In this document: positions 15,701 through 22,917 of the stretch, one piece after another
Layout: the number at the start of each line of letters is the position of its first letter
How positions within the stretch are numbered: the first letter of the stretch is position 1
Source of the DNA: an uncultured Lachnospiraceae bacterium
GTDB taxonomy: Bacteria > Bacillota > Clostridia > Lachnospirales > Lachnospiraceae
Direction: 5' to 3'
Length of the DNA: 26,810 nt
NCBI GenBank assembly: GCA_902766845.1
Contig: CACXFD010000045.1
Span: forward strand, 1-26,810
Notes under the pieces: model-generated
The model's database searches: none
Told to the model about the DNA's origin: nothing
Seen by the model: only the letters and a program-made list of their open reading frames with translations
Program-made: the position numbers and the translations under genes

Positions 15701-16667
15701 GGCGCAGGTGTTCGCGCAGGTCATGGCGGAACTCTCCCAGGAGACCACGGCCACGACCATCTCGACGGATATCCGGGATCTTTCGGTGATCCTGGTGGAA
15801 GGCGAGAAGCGCGAGACCACAAGAAAAGACGTCCGGGAGATGACGCTGACGGCCACCGGGGCGGACGGCGCCAAAGAAGAGGTCGCGCTCGCGGACGTCG
15901 CCTCGTTTACGGATGGGTATATCCAGTCGAGCATCCGCCGCGACGCGCAGTCCCGTTATATCAACGTGACGGCCGGCGTGGACAGCCGCCACAACATCGG
16001 CCTCGTGTCGAATGAACTGTCGGCCCGGATCGCGGAGTATGACATGCCGGAGGGCTATACGGCGGAGATGGCCGGCGAGGACCAGACCATAAGCGAGGCC
16101 ATGTCCCAGCTGATGCTGATGCTCCTGCTGGCCGTGATCTTCGTGTATCTGGTCATGGTCGCGCAGTTCCAGTCGCTGCTCTCGCCGTTCATCGTGATGT
16201 TCACGATCCCGCTCGCGTTCACCGGCGGCTTTCTGGGCCTGTGGCTGACCGGCAGCCCGGTCAGCGTGATCGCGATGCTCGGCTTCGTGATGCTGACCGG
16301 CGTGATCGTCAACAACGGGATCGTGCTGGTGGACTACATCAACCAGCTGCGGCGCCAGGGCATGGAGAAAAAGGCGGCCATCATCGAGGCCGGCAAGACC
16401 CGCATGCGGCCGGTCTTCATGACCGCGCTGACCACGATCCTGGGCCTGTCCACGATGGCGCTGGGCCACGATATGGGCTCCGAGATGACCAAGCCGATGG
16501 CCGTGGTCGTGATCGGCGGGCTGATCTACGGCACGCTGCTCACGCTTCTCGTGGTGCCGTGCATGTATGACCTGCTGCGGCGCGAGAAGGACATGACGGA
16601 AGAGGATATCGAGGCGGAGATCGCCGGAAAGCTCGGGTCCGCGCAGCCGGAGACCGCACGGGAGTAA
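12726..16667 (+). CDS. RND-family efflux permease (AcrB/HAE1-like) with a coiled-coil insert
   Basis: This very long permease has 1313 residues, against about 1030-1060 for ordinary AcrB-type pumps. I place the start at TTG 12726, because GGGAGGAG stands just before it and translation then begins MLPKFSVKRPYTV, the usual N-terminus of this group; the ATG at 12693 has no ribosome site. The pump core is complete: TM1 at about 10-28, porter domains, the TM4 motif GMLVDNSIVVIENIYR with its proton-relay Asp, and the second-half TM10 motif VIVNNGIVLVDYI. Residues about 196-455 are an Ala/Gln/Glu-rich coiled coil with heptads such as ELEAGKAELAQ, inserted where AcrB has its docking subdomain. A glycine-rich loop (GGGG repeats, about 855-880) lies in the second porter half. 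No membrane-fusion or TolC-like gene is adjacent. It has its own promoter. Substrates are unknown; hydrophobic drugs or lipids are likely. Confidence 0.94.
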   Translation: MLPKFSVKRPYTVLVGVVMVIVLGIVSLRSMTADLLPSMNLNYAIVMTSYPGAAPETVETAVTKPVESAMATISNIQNVRSVSSDNYSVVILEFTETADMNAATVDMRESLDQLTGYFPEGVGSPLIMKLNPDMLPVMMAAVDADGLSRAELTRLAADEIVPEFERIEGVASVSSTGDVIETVQVILREDKIAEKNEEIVAALEKKFADAQKELDEAKEKLDDGEKELNEQKSSAAGRMSQGLSQIMSGKTQLIKGEQDIKTKLSELQAAKAQLETGGAELEAGKAELAQRKAQWEQIRPLLDGLAQVLASAEADGETLQPYAEAFERFLETLTPEQQAAVRGLVGQIEISPDSLAQLIAQTDAQIADGEEQIAKGEAELAAGREQVETGIAALEQTLAHLESQESTLDQALAALNQGQVLASIEMGSAAAQLASARAQMEQAQAQLDQGKDTAYEQSDLTTILTTDLVKQLLTAQNFAMPAGSVTEDGETYLVRVGDRVAGFEELPALPLINLHLDDVAPVTLGDVADVVLTDNAEETYAVINGNPGIILTMEKQTGYSTGDVSDRINARFADVEKKFEGVHMTALMDQGVYIDLVVNSVVKNILYGGLLAILILLVFLRNFRPTVIIACSIPLSVVTAISLMYFSHITLNVISLGGLALGIGMLVDNSIVVIENIYRMRGEGLSARAAAVAGAREVSGAIVASTLTTVVVFLPIVFIRGITKQLFVDMGLTIAYSLMASLLIALTLVPAMASGLLKGKAPSESALSKRVQDVYGRILGWSLRWKGLVLALVVAALGLSAWASISRGTAFLPEMQSTQASVTLSMPEGTEFSELKEMSGQVIERLGQIPDVQTIGAMSGGGGTMSMLGGGGLGGGSRSGAGSISMYLILSEDRTLDNAQLKEEILRVTEDLPVDLAVDTATMDMSALGGSGISIQIKGRDIEKLQQIAADLAEITRGVEGTTDVSDGSERADGQLKITVDKEKAGEYNLTVAQVFAQVMAELSQETTATTISTDIRDLSVILVEGEKRETTRKDVREMTLTATGADGAKEEVALADVASFTDGYIQSSIRRDAQSRYINVTAGVDSRHNIGLVSNELSARIAEYDMPEGYTAEMAGEDQTISEAMSQLMLMLLLAVIFVYLVMVAQFQSLLSPFIVMFTIPLAFTGGFLGLWLTGSPVSVIAMLGFVMLTGVIVNNGIVLVDYINQLRRQGMEKKAAIIEAGKTRMRPVFMTALTTILGLSTMALGHDMGSEMTKPMAVVVIGGLIYGTLLTLLVVPCMYDLLRREKDMTEEDIEAEIAGKLGSAQPETARE

Positions 16668-16681
16668 CGGCGCCGCCGAAG

Positions 16682-16706
16682 ACCGGCAGACCCTTGCGGG
16701 GCCGGT
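16682..16706 (+). repeat. weak stem-loop after the RND pump gene
   Basis: ACCGGC (16682-16687) pairs with GCCGGT (16701-16706), with an inner CCC/GGG pairing. No T-run follows, so termination here is doubtful and read-through into the glycosyltransferase gene is possible. The words CCGGCAGACC occur twice in this 94-bp gap. Confidence 0.35.
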
Positions 16707-16761
16707 TCCTGGCGAAAGCCGGCAGACCGCGCAAGCGGACAGTCATAAAAGGAAACGGAGA

Positions 16762-17739
16762 ATGAAAGTCACAGTCGTCATTCCGAATTATAACGGCGAG
16801 CAGTTCCTGCGGCCCTGCCTGGACGGCCTGCGCGCGCAGGAAGGGGCGGAGATGGAGGTCCTCGTGGTGGAGAACGCCTCCCAGGACCGGTCCCTCGAGA
16901 TCCTCTCGGAGTATCCGGAGGTCCGCGTCCTCGCGATGGCGAAGAACCTGGGCTTCGCGGGCGGCGTCAACGCCGGGATCCGCGCGGCCCGCACGCCGTA
17001 CGTGATCCTGCTCAACAACGACACGGTCCCGGAGCCGGGCTATGTGAAGGCCCTGACGGACGCGATCGAATCCGATCCGCGGATCTTTTCGGTCAGCGCG
17101 AAGATGGTCAGCATGGACCGCCCGGACGTCATGGACGACGCGGGCGATATGTACAGCCTGCCGGGCTGGGCCTTCCAGCGCGGCGTGGGCCAGCCGGCCG
17201 CGCGGTACGGCGAGCCCTGCGAGGTCTTCACGGCCTGCGCGGGCGCGGCGATCTACCGCCGGAGCCTGCTGCAGAAGACGGGCCTGTTCGACGAGAACCA
17301 CTTCGCGTACCTCGAGGACGTGGACGTGGGCTGGCGCGCGCGTCTGCTGGGTTATAAGAACGTATACTGCCCGCGGGCCGTTGTCCGGCACGTCGGGAGC
17401 GGCACGAGCGGCTCCAAATACAATGATTTCAAGGTGCGCCTGACCGCACGCAACAGCCTGTACGTGACCTGGAAGAACATGCCGCTGTGGCAGCGCGTGC
17501 TGAACGCGCCGGCCCTGCTGGCCGGCCATCTGGTCAAGCAGATCTTCTTTATCCGCCGCGGCTTCGGCCGCGCGTACGCGCAGGGCCTGTGGGAAGGCCT
17601 GCGCACGCGCAGCCGCCTGACCCGCGCCTATACAGCCAATACGCCGATCCTGCGCGTGCTGCGGATCGAGGGCTGGCTGATCCGTGGGACGGTCCTGTAC
17701 GTGAGGGACCTGATCGCGCGGCGGACCGGCCGCAGCTGA
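16762..17739 (+). CDS. family 2 glycosyltransferase
   Basis: This 325-residue GT-A enzyme would transfer a sugar from a nucleotide donor to a growing surface glycan at the inner face of the membrane. It opens with VTVVIPNYNGEQFLRPCL, the family 2 N-terminal signature, followed by the nucleotide-binding stretch VVENASQDRS. The metal/nucleotide site is read as N85-N86-D87-T88, a DxD-equivalent common in rhamnosyltransferase-like members. The catalytic acid region is Y-L-E185-D186-V-D188-VGWR. The C-terminal part (about 230-325) is basic and amphipathic (RRGFGRAYAQGLWEGLR) and probably binds the membrane. The sugar specificity cannot be read; resemblance is to rhamnosyl- and related transferases. 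ATG 16762 follows AAAGGAAACGGAG. It is followed, after a terminator, by the polyprenyl-phosphate sugar transferase, so it is probably part of the same pathway. Confidence 0.92.
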   Translation: MKVTVVIPNYNGEQFLRPCLDGLRAQEGAEMEVLVVENASQDRSLEILSEYPEVRVLAMAKNLGFAGGVNAGIRAARTPYVILLNNDTVPEPGYVKALTDAIESDPRIFSVSAKMVSMDRPDVMDDAGDMYSLPGWAFQRGVGQPAARYGEPCEVFTACAGAAIYRRSLLQKTGLFDENHFAYLEDVDVGWRARLLGYKNVYCPRAVVRHVGSGTSGSKYNDFKVRLTARNSLYVTWKNMPLWQRVLNAPALLAGHLVKQIFFIRRGFGRAYAQGLWEGLRTRSRLTRAYTANTPILRVLRIEGWLIRGTVLYVRDLIARRTGRS

Positions 17740-17816
17740 CCGGATGCGGACGGCCCGCCAGGGACCTTCCGCAGCGGACAGAAGTGACCGGATGCGGGAC
17801 TTCAGGAAACTGTAAG

Positions 17817-17849
17817 AAAAGGGTAACGGAAAAATTCGTTGCCCTTTTT
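17817..17849 (+). terminator. intrinsic terminator after the glycosyltransferase gene
   Basis: AAAAGGGTAACG (17817-17828) pairs with CGTTGCCCTTTT (17837-17848, one T-G wobble) around an 8-nt A-rich loop and ends in five T. The right arm overlaps the -35 box of the next promoter. Confidence 0.82.
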
Positions 17850-17867
17850 GGCATTTTGGGATAGAAT
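17839..17867 (+). promoter_or_regulatory. promoter of the sugar transferase-LCP pair
   Basis: TTGCCC (17839-17844) and TAGAAT (17862-17867) are 17 bp apart. The -35 box lies within the terminator's 3' arm, so transcription arriving from upstream could interfere with initiation. Confidence 0.65.
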
Positions 17868-17899
17868 AAACAGGATGTAAGCACGGAAGGAAGCAGGAT

Positions 17900-19306
17900 A
17901 TGATCCGGGACCGTCAGAATATGTTCAATCACATACAGGTCCTTCTGGATGCGGTGGTCACAGCGCTGTCGTATCTGCTTTCCTATGTCCTGATCTTCCA
18001 TACGACGATCGTCAAGGGCTCGCCGGCCTACAGCTTCGAGTCGTACATGACGCCGCTCGTGGCCATCCTGCCGGCCTTCCTGGTCCTGTATTCGATCTTC
18101 AAGCTGTATGAGCCGCGCCGCGTGATGGGACGCCGTCTGGAGGGCTTCCGGATCTTTCAGGCCACCGCGACCGGCATCCTGCTCTTCACGATGGTCCTGT
18201 ACCTCGGGAAGGACGCCCTCATACAGTTCTCGCGAAGCCTCGTCGCAGCCTTCGGCATCGTCAACGTGATCCTGATGTTTCTGGAACGCATGGCCGTGCG
18301 CTGGGTGCTGCGGTCCATGCGCCGGCGCGGCCTCAACCAGAAGCATGTGCTGCTGGTCGGCTACAGCCAGGCCGCCCTCGGCTACATCGACCGGGTCCGC
18401 GCGAACCCCGAATGGGGCTATCAGGTGCGCGGCATCCTGGATGACAACGTGGAGCGCGGCACCGAATACAAGGGCGTCAAGGTCATCGGCACCATCGCGA
18501 ACCTCGATGTGATCCTGCCGTTCAACCGGCTGGACGAGATCGCGATCACGCTCGGACTGGCGGAATATGAGAAGCTCGGGGCCATCGTGGCCGCCTGCGA
18601 AAAGTCCGGCGTCCACACGAAGTTCATCCCGGATTACGGCAGCATCCTGCCCACGCGGCCGTACACCGAGGACCTCCAGGGCCTGCCCGTGGTCCACATT
18701 CGCAACGTCCCGCTGAATAACGGCTTCAACGCCTTTATCAAGCGGACCGTGGATATCGTCGGGTCGCTGTTTGCGATCATCCTGTTCTCGCCGGTCATGC
18801 TGTTCGCGGCCATCGCGATCAAGCTGACCTCGCCGGGACCCGTGATCTTTAAACAGGAGCGCGTCGGCCGCCACAACCGCACGTTCCAGATGTATAAATT
18901 CCGCTCGATGGAGGTCCAGCCTCCTGAGGAGGAAGAAAAAGAGTGGACCACGAAGAACGATCCGCGCGTGACGCCGATCGGCAAGTTCATCCGGAAGACC
19001 AGCATCGACGAGATGCCGCAGTTCTTCAACATCCTGAAGGGTGACATGAGCCTGATCGGGCCGCGGCCGGAGCGCCCGTACTTTGTGGAAAAATTCAAGG
19101 AGGAGATCCCGCGCTACATGGTCAAGCACCAGGTCCGTCCGGGCCTGACCGGCTGGGCGCAGGTGAACGGATACCGGGGAGACACGTCGATTCGCAAGCG
19201 GATCGAACTGGACCTGTACTATATCGAGAACTGGACCTTCGGCTTTGACATGAAGATCCTGTTCTTGACGGTCTTCCGCGGGTTCGTGAACAAGAACGCG
19301 TATTGA
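17900..19306 (+). CDS. polyprenyl-phosphate sugar-1-phosphate transferase (exopolysaccharide initiation)
   Basis: This 468-residue enzyme starts glycan assembly by moving a hexose-1-phosphate from a nucleotide sugar to undecaprenyl phosphate in the membrane. The N-terminal third has four hydrophobic helices (about 15-115). A Rossmann-like CoA-binding-type domain follows, starting KHVLLVGYSQAALGYIDRV (about 150-280). The catalytic bacterial sugar transferase domain occupies about 282-468: a membrane hairpin VDIVGSLFAIILFSPVML, then FKQERVGRHNRTFQMYKFRSM, RKTSIDEMPQF, LKGDMSLIGPRPE and PGLTGWAQVNGYRG, all family signatures. The layout matches WbaP/CpsE-type large monotopic transferases. Glucose or galactose is the usual sugar, not determinable here. 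ATG 17900 has GGAAGGA in front. Its stop overlaps the next start (TGATG), coupling it to the LCP ligase, a partnership that makes sense for attaching the finished polymer to the wall. Confidence 0.96.
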   Translation: MIRDRQNMFNHIQVLLDAVVTALSYLLSYVLIFHTTIVKGSPAYSFESYMTPLVAILPAFLVLYSIFKLYEPRRVMGRRLEGFRIFQATATGILLFTMVLYLGKDALIQFSRSLVAAFGIVNVILMFLERMAVRWVLRSMRRRGLNQKHVLLVGYSQAALGYIDRVRANPEWGYQVRGILDDNVERGTEYKGVKVIGTIANLDVILPFNRLDEIAITLGLAEYEKLGAIVAACEKSGVHTKFIPDYGSILPTRPYTEDLQGLPVVHIRNVPLNNGFNAFIKRTVDIVGSLFAIILFSPVMLFAAIAIKLTSPGPVIFKQERVGRHNRTFQMYKFRSMEVQPPEEEEKEWTTKNDPRVTPIGKFIRKTSIDEMPQFFNILKGDMSLIGPRPERPYFVEKFKEEIPRYMVKHQVRPGLTGWAQVNGYRGDTSIRKRIELDLYYIENWTFGFDMKILFLTVFRGFVNKNAY

Positions 19307-20745
19307 TGATGAGAAAGTATAACCGAAACCACTTCGAAGACCGTGACCGCCGCGGCGGCCGCACAGACCGTTATGACGACCGTTACGCGGACCGCTATGA
19401 TGACCGGTACGATGACCGGTACGGAAAGCACTATGACAGCCGTTATGCGGACGACTATGACAGCGAGTACGACGATTACGACGATTACGACGACTGGGAT
19501 GACTTTGACGGCCCCGGAGAGACCGCGCGCGGCGGATATGAAGGCAGCCGCGGCGGATATGACGCGGACCGCTTCGACGATACCGACCGTTTCCTGACCG
19601 CGGACATGTATGACTCGTTCGAGGACTATGACCGGGACGTCGTGCGGCGCCGCCGCAAGCGGGAAGAGAGCCGGGCAGAAAAGGAGCAGGACCGCAAGCC
19701 GGCGCGCAAGCGCAGCCGCAAGCGCCGTTTCGTGATCCTCGCGCTCGAGATCCTGCTGCTGCTCGTGATCGGAGCCGGCGTCTTCGTAGTCTCGAAGTGG
19801 CATAAGATCGACAAGAACCCGATCGACGCCCTCGTGAACGAGGACATCGATGAAGATACGCTGGCCGCGATGTCGGGCTACACCACGTTCGCGCTGTTCG
19901 GCGTGGACGCGCGGGACATCAAGCATACGGACAAGGGCGTCCACGGCGACGTCGTGATGATCTGCAGCATCAACAACGAGACCGGCGGGATCCGGCTGGC
20001 GTCCATCTACCGCGACACGCTGGTCACGCAGAATACGGACAACGACCTCGGCAAGCTCACGACCACGTATTTCCGCGGCGGCGCGGAGAACGCGGTCAAC
20101 ATGCTGAACCGCAACTTCGACCTGACGATCGAGGATTACATCACCGGCAACTGGCGCGCGGTCGCAACGGCCATCAACGATCTGGGCGGCGTGGACGTAG
20201 AGATCACGGACGAGATGCTCAGCTACAAGAACCAGATCAACGGCTACATCTCCGAGACCGTGAACAGCACCGGCATGCAGACCACGCAGATCACGCACAC
20301 GGGACTGCAGCATGTGGACGGCATCCAGGCCGTGGCGTACTGCCGCATCCGGTATAAATCCGGAGACGATGTGGGCCGTACGCGCCGCCAGCGCGAGGTC
20401 CTCAAGCAGATGTTCGAACTGGCCAAAAAGGCCGATGTGCTGACGCTGAACAAGATCCTTGACGACTGCCTGCCGATGATCCAGACCAGCCTGACCGAGA
20501 AGGAGATCCTGCAGCTCGTCAAGCTCCTGCCCAAGCTCCATATGGAGGAGGACGGATCGGAAGCCTTCCCGAAGGAGAAGGAGCGCCGGAGCCTGACGTA
20601 TCACAAGGGCGCCGTGCAGGTCCCGGCCCCGCTGATCACGGTGACCGAGCACCTTCACGAGTTCCTGTATCAGAGCCAGAGCTATACGCCGTCGCCGATG
20701 GTCAAGCGCATCAGCACCCTGCTGGACAGCGTGGAACCGGACTGA
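19306..20745 (+). CDS. LytR-CpsA-Psr (LCP) family cell-wall glycopolymer ligase
   Basis: LCP enzymes transfer lipid-linked glycopolymers to peptidoglycan outside the membrane. This one is 479 residues from ATG 19306 (ATG 19309 is equally possible); there is no clear ribosome site and the start overlaps the preceding TGA, so translation is probably coupled. Residues 1-141 are cytoplasmic and odd: very rich in Asp, Arg and Tyr, with repeated DDRY and DDYD units at about 20-65 and about 16 Tyr in all, then a strongly basic run (RRRRKREES to KRSRKRR). One transmembrane helix follows at about 142-163. The LCP domain spans about 190-440: TTFALFGVDAR, GDVVMICSIN, LASIYRDTLV with its conserved Arg-Asp, and the RIRYKSGDDVGRTRRQ block with the phosphate-binding arginines. 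The acidic-tyrosine tail is much longer than in typical LCP proteins. The enzyme call is secure; the tail's role is unknown. Confidence 0.95.
   Translation: MMRKYNRNHFEDRDRRGGRTDRYDDRYADRYDDRYDDRYGKHYDSRYADDYDSEYDDYDDYDDWDDFDGPGETARGGYEGSRGGYDADRFDDTDRFLTADMYDSFEDYDRDVVRRRRKREESRAEKEQDRKPARKRSRKRRFVILALEILLLLVIGAGVFVVSKWHKIDKNPIDALVNEDIDEDTLAAMSGYTTFALFGVDARDIKHTDKGVHGDVVMICSINNETGGIRLASIYRDTLVTQNTDNDLGKLTTTYFRGGAENAVNMLNRNFDLTIEDYITGNWRAVATAINDLGGVDVEITDEMLSYKNQINGYISETVNSTGMQTTQITHTGLQHVDGIQAVAYCRIRYKSGDDVGRTRRQREVLKQMFELAKKADVLTLNKILDDCLPMIQTSLTEKEILQLVKLLPKLHMEEDGSEAFPKEKERRSLTYHKGAVQVPAPLITVTEHLHEFLYQSQSYTPSPMVKRISTLLDSVEPD
19366..19500 (+). repeat. in-gene codon repeat encoding Asp/Arg/Tyr units
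   Basis: The DNA repeats 12-bp units of the kind GAY-GAY-CGN-TAY, changing to GAY-GAY-TAY units at the 3' end, all in frame with the LCP gene. Third-base variation between copies (TAT/TAC, CGT/CGC/CGG) suggests the amino-acid pattern is kept rather than freshly duplicated. Confidence 0.8.
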
Positions 20746-20798
20746 AGGAACGGACAGAAGACCGGAAGAACAGGCAAAAGAACAGAACAGAAGGACCG

Positions 20799-20831
20799 GC
20801 CGGGCGGCGCGCATGCGCCGTCCGGCTTTTT
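20799..20831 (+). terminator. intrinsic terminator after the LCP gene
   Basis: A 12-bp stem (20799-20810 with 20815-20826, one G-T wobble) with a GCAT loop is followed by five T (20827-20831). Confidence 0.93.
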
Positions 20832-20871
20832 CACAAATTGGGAAGAAACTCGACACAGATTCATCACAAAT
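20828..20871 (+). promoter_or_regulatory. direct repeat upstream of htrA, candidate regulator site
   Basis: TCACAAAT occurs at 20831-20838 and again at 20864-20871, 33 bp apart, about three helical turns. The second copy lies in the promoter spacer of htrA. From memory, TTTTCACA octamers occur upstream of Bacillus htrA-type genes controlled by CssRS; the first copy here contains TTTTCACA (20828-20835), but this link is unverified. Confidence 0.35.
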
Positions 20872-20883
20872 CCGGCTTATACT
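20855..20883 (+). promoter_or_regulatory. probable htrA promoter with weak -35
   Basis: TATACT (20878-20883) is a good -10 box 37 bp before the htrA start codon. The hexamer 17 bp upstream (ACAGAT, 20855-20860) matches the -35 consensus poorly, consistent with a promoter that needs an activator. Confidence 0.5.
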
Positions 20884-20919
20884 GCACCTCGTAAGCAGGG
20901 AAAGGAGGTCCTGACCGTA

Positions 20920-22536
20920 ATGGACGACAAGGAACTGAACGAATTCATGGAGAACGTGGATCCGGAAGAAACATATACAGAGGTGTCGGAGAACCTGTCA
21001 AAGACCGTGGAGGCTTCCGCCGAGAACGCGGCCCGGGAGGCATCGAAGGACCTGCGGGAGAACACGGAATCGCAGGCGCCCCGGCAGCCGGTCAGCTATA
21101 CGTTCGAGCCGTGGGAGTCGATGGACTCGTCCAGCTACGCCGCGCACCGCGGCAGCACCGCGGGCCGGGAGACGCAGGCCTCGTCCGGACAGGGCGGATC
21201 CGACCGGACGGAGCACCGCTCCTATGACCCGATCCCGCCGGAACCGGCCAAAAAGCGCGGGGGCTTCTGGAAGAAAGCGCTCGGCGTCGTGCTGGCCGGC
21301 CTGCTGCTCGGCGTGATCGCCTTCGGTACGTTCCGTCTGATGGATCATTTCACCGGCACGAAGCCGGCCGTACAGACCGAGGCCGAAGCGGCCGCACAGA
21401 CCGAGGCCGCGGCCCCGACGGAGGCCGCCGCCGCGACCGAGGCGGAGACCGTCGCGCAGATCCCGACGCAATCGTCCGCGTCCGCGCAGATGCTGGACGT
21501 CTCAGGCGTCGTGGACGCGGCCATGCCGACCGTCGTCGCGATCACCAATGAACTCGAAGTCACGGGCACGGATATGTGGGGCCGGACCGTCCGGCAGGCG
21601 TCCGAGGGCTCCGGTTCGGGCGTGATCATCGACCAGACGGCCACGGAGCTGCTGATCGTGACCAACGCGCACGTGGTGCAGATCACGGGGTCGGAGAGCT
21701 CCTATTACGATATCAGTTCGGTGGGCCTGAAGGTCACGTTCTGTGACGGACAGGAAGTCGAAGCGTACCTCAAGGGCAGCGATTCGGACGCGGACCTGGC
21801 CGTCATGGCCGTCAGCCTGAAGGACATCCCCGAAGAGACGCTGAAGAACATCGCGGTCTCGAAGATCGGCAGCTCGGATGATCTGCGCGTCGGCAACGGC
21901 GTGATCGCGATCGGCAACGCGCTGGGCTTTGGCCAGTCCGTGACGGTCGGCTATGTGAGCGCACTGAACCGTGACGTCACCATCGACGGCGTAACGCGCA
22001 CGCTCCTGCAGACCGACGCGGCCATCAACCCCGGCAACAGCGGCGGCGCCCTGCTGAACGTAAACGGCGAGCTCGTCGGCATCAACTCCGCGAAATACAG
22101 CGAAGAGAGCGTCGAGGGCATGGGCTACGCGATCCCGATCTCGCAGGCGCTCGGCATCATCGATAACCTGAAGACGATGGAGACCAAGGTCATCGTTCCC
22201 GAAGCGGAGCGCGGCTACCTCGGGATCCGCGGCGCCACCGTGGACAGCAACGTGGTGCAGGCCTACGGCGTGCCGGCCGGCATCTATGTCAGCGAGGTCA
22301 TGAGCGAGGCTCCGGCCGCGCAGAGCGAGCTGAAGGCGCGTGATATCATCACGGCCGTGGACGGCACGAAGCTCAGCAACATGTCCGACCTGCAGAGCCT
22401 GCTGCGCTACTACCGGAGCGGCCAGACCGTGAAGGTCACGGTGCAGCGCCAGTCGGAAGAGGGCTTCCGGGAAATGACGTTCGATGTGGAACTGGCTTCC
22501 CGCGACGTGCTCGAACGCAGCAGCAGCCAGAACTGA
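20920..22536 (+). CDS. htrA: HtrA/DegP-like membrane-anchored serine protease
   Basis: This 538-residue quality-control protease would degrade misfolded exported proteins outside the membrane. Residues 1-115 are a cytoplasmic acidic/polar tail (MDDKELNEFMENVDPEE...). One transmembrane helix lies at about 119-140, followed by an Ala/Glu/Thr-rich linker (147-190) that spans the inner wall zone. The trypsin-like domain (about 195-415) has the full triad: H251 in VTNAHVV, D292 in SDADLAVM and S374 in INPGNSGGAL. A PDZ domain follows (about 430-530, with YLGIRGATV and the DIITAVDGTKL block). This topology is standard for Gram-positive HtrA; the N-terminal tail is long. ATG 20920 is preceded by AAAGGAGG. 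It has its own promoter and terminator, so it is monocistronic; placement next to cell-wall genes suggests envelope stress. The gene symbol reflects family, not proven orthology. Confidence 0.96.
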   Translation: MDDKELNEFMENVDPEETYTEVSENLSKTVEASAENAAREASKDLRENTESQAPRQPVSYTFEPWESMDSSSYAAHRGSTAGRETQASSGQGGSDRTEHRSYDPIPPEPAKKRGGFWKKALGVVLAGLLLGVIAFGTFRLMDHFTGTKPAVQTEAEAAAQTEAAAPTEAAAATEAETVAQIPTQSSASAQMLDVSGVVDAAMPTVVAITNELEVTGTDMWGRTVRQASEGSGSGVIIDQTATELLIVTNAHVVQITGSESSYYDISSVGLKVTFCDGQEVEAYLKGSDSDADLAVMAVSLKDIPEETLKNIAVSKIGSSDDLRVGNGVIAIGNALGFGQSVTVGYVSALNRDVTIDGVTRTLLQTDAAINPGNSGGALLNVNGELVGINSAKYSEESVEGMGYAIPISQALGIIDNLKTMETKVIVPEAERGYLGIRGATVDSNVVQAYGVPAGIYVSEVMSEAPAAQSELKARDIITAVDGTKLSNMSDLQSLLRYYRSGQTVKVTVQRQSEEGFREMTFDVELASRDVLERSSSQN

Positions 22537-22612
22537 GAAGACTTCCCGGCCGGCCCGCGGCAGCCGGAGCGAAACGGATGCCGGACCGGCCCGATATCAA
22601 AGCAGTGAACAG

Positions 22613-22650
22613 AAAAAGACGGATGCTTCGGAAGAAGCACCCGTCTTTTT
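22613..22650 (+). terminator. intrinsic terminator after htrA
   Basis: A 17-nt stem (22613-22629 with 22634-22650, one A-C mismatch) with a GGAA loop ends in five T. The A-run on the 5' side would also let it work on the minus strand. Confidence 0.93.
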
Positions 22651-22751
22651 GCGTATCGCGCAAAGACCGTTCAGGCCCGGTCCGCGGACCCGGCACGGAC
22701 GGGGCAGACGTTTCGAACAGCGGTGAAGCCGGGAAAGCGATCTTTCGGCCC
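22651..22751. other. non-coding gap between htrA terminator and helicase promoter
   Basis: The htrA-helicase gap runs from 22537 to 22917 (381 bp). Apart from the terminator, the promoter and the leader stem-loop listed separately, I see nothing in it: short frames here have no ribosome site or recognisable sequence. Confidence 0.6.
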
Positions 22752-22780
22752 TTTGCGCGGCCGGGCCGATGTGGTATAAT
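22752..22780 (+). promoter_or_regulatory. promoter of the nuclease-helicase gene
   Basis: A perfect TATAAT (22775-22780) with TGG directly before it (extended -10) stands 17 bp after TTTGCG (22752-22757), a poor -35. The extended -10 probably compensates. The leader is about 130 nt, long for this region. Confidence 0.72.
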
Positions 22781-22846
22781 CGGGTCGATGACAGGCCGGC
22801 AGACCTGCCTTGCCGCGGATGCGGCGGCATGGCCGGGAAGGGCCGC

Positions 22847-22881
22847 GGCCGGAGGAGATCCGGCCGGAGGATCTCCCGGCC
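22847..22881 (+). repeat. stem-loop in the leader of the nuclease-helicase mRNA
   Basis: GGAGATCC (22854-22861) pairs perfectly with GGATCTCC (22869-22876) around a 7-nt loop, and GGCCG (22847-22851) with CGGCC (22877-22881) extends the stem across a 2-nt bulge. No T-run follows. It may act as a leader structure; it does not resemble a riboswitch I know. Confidence 0.5.
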
Positions 22882-22917
22882 GATACATTTTGACAGAAGG
22901 GAACGGAAGCACGGACC

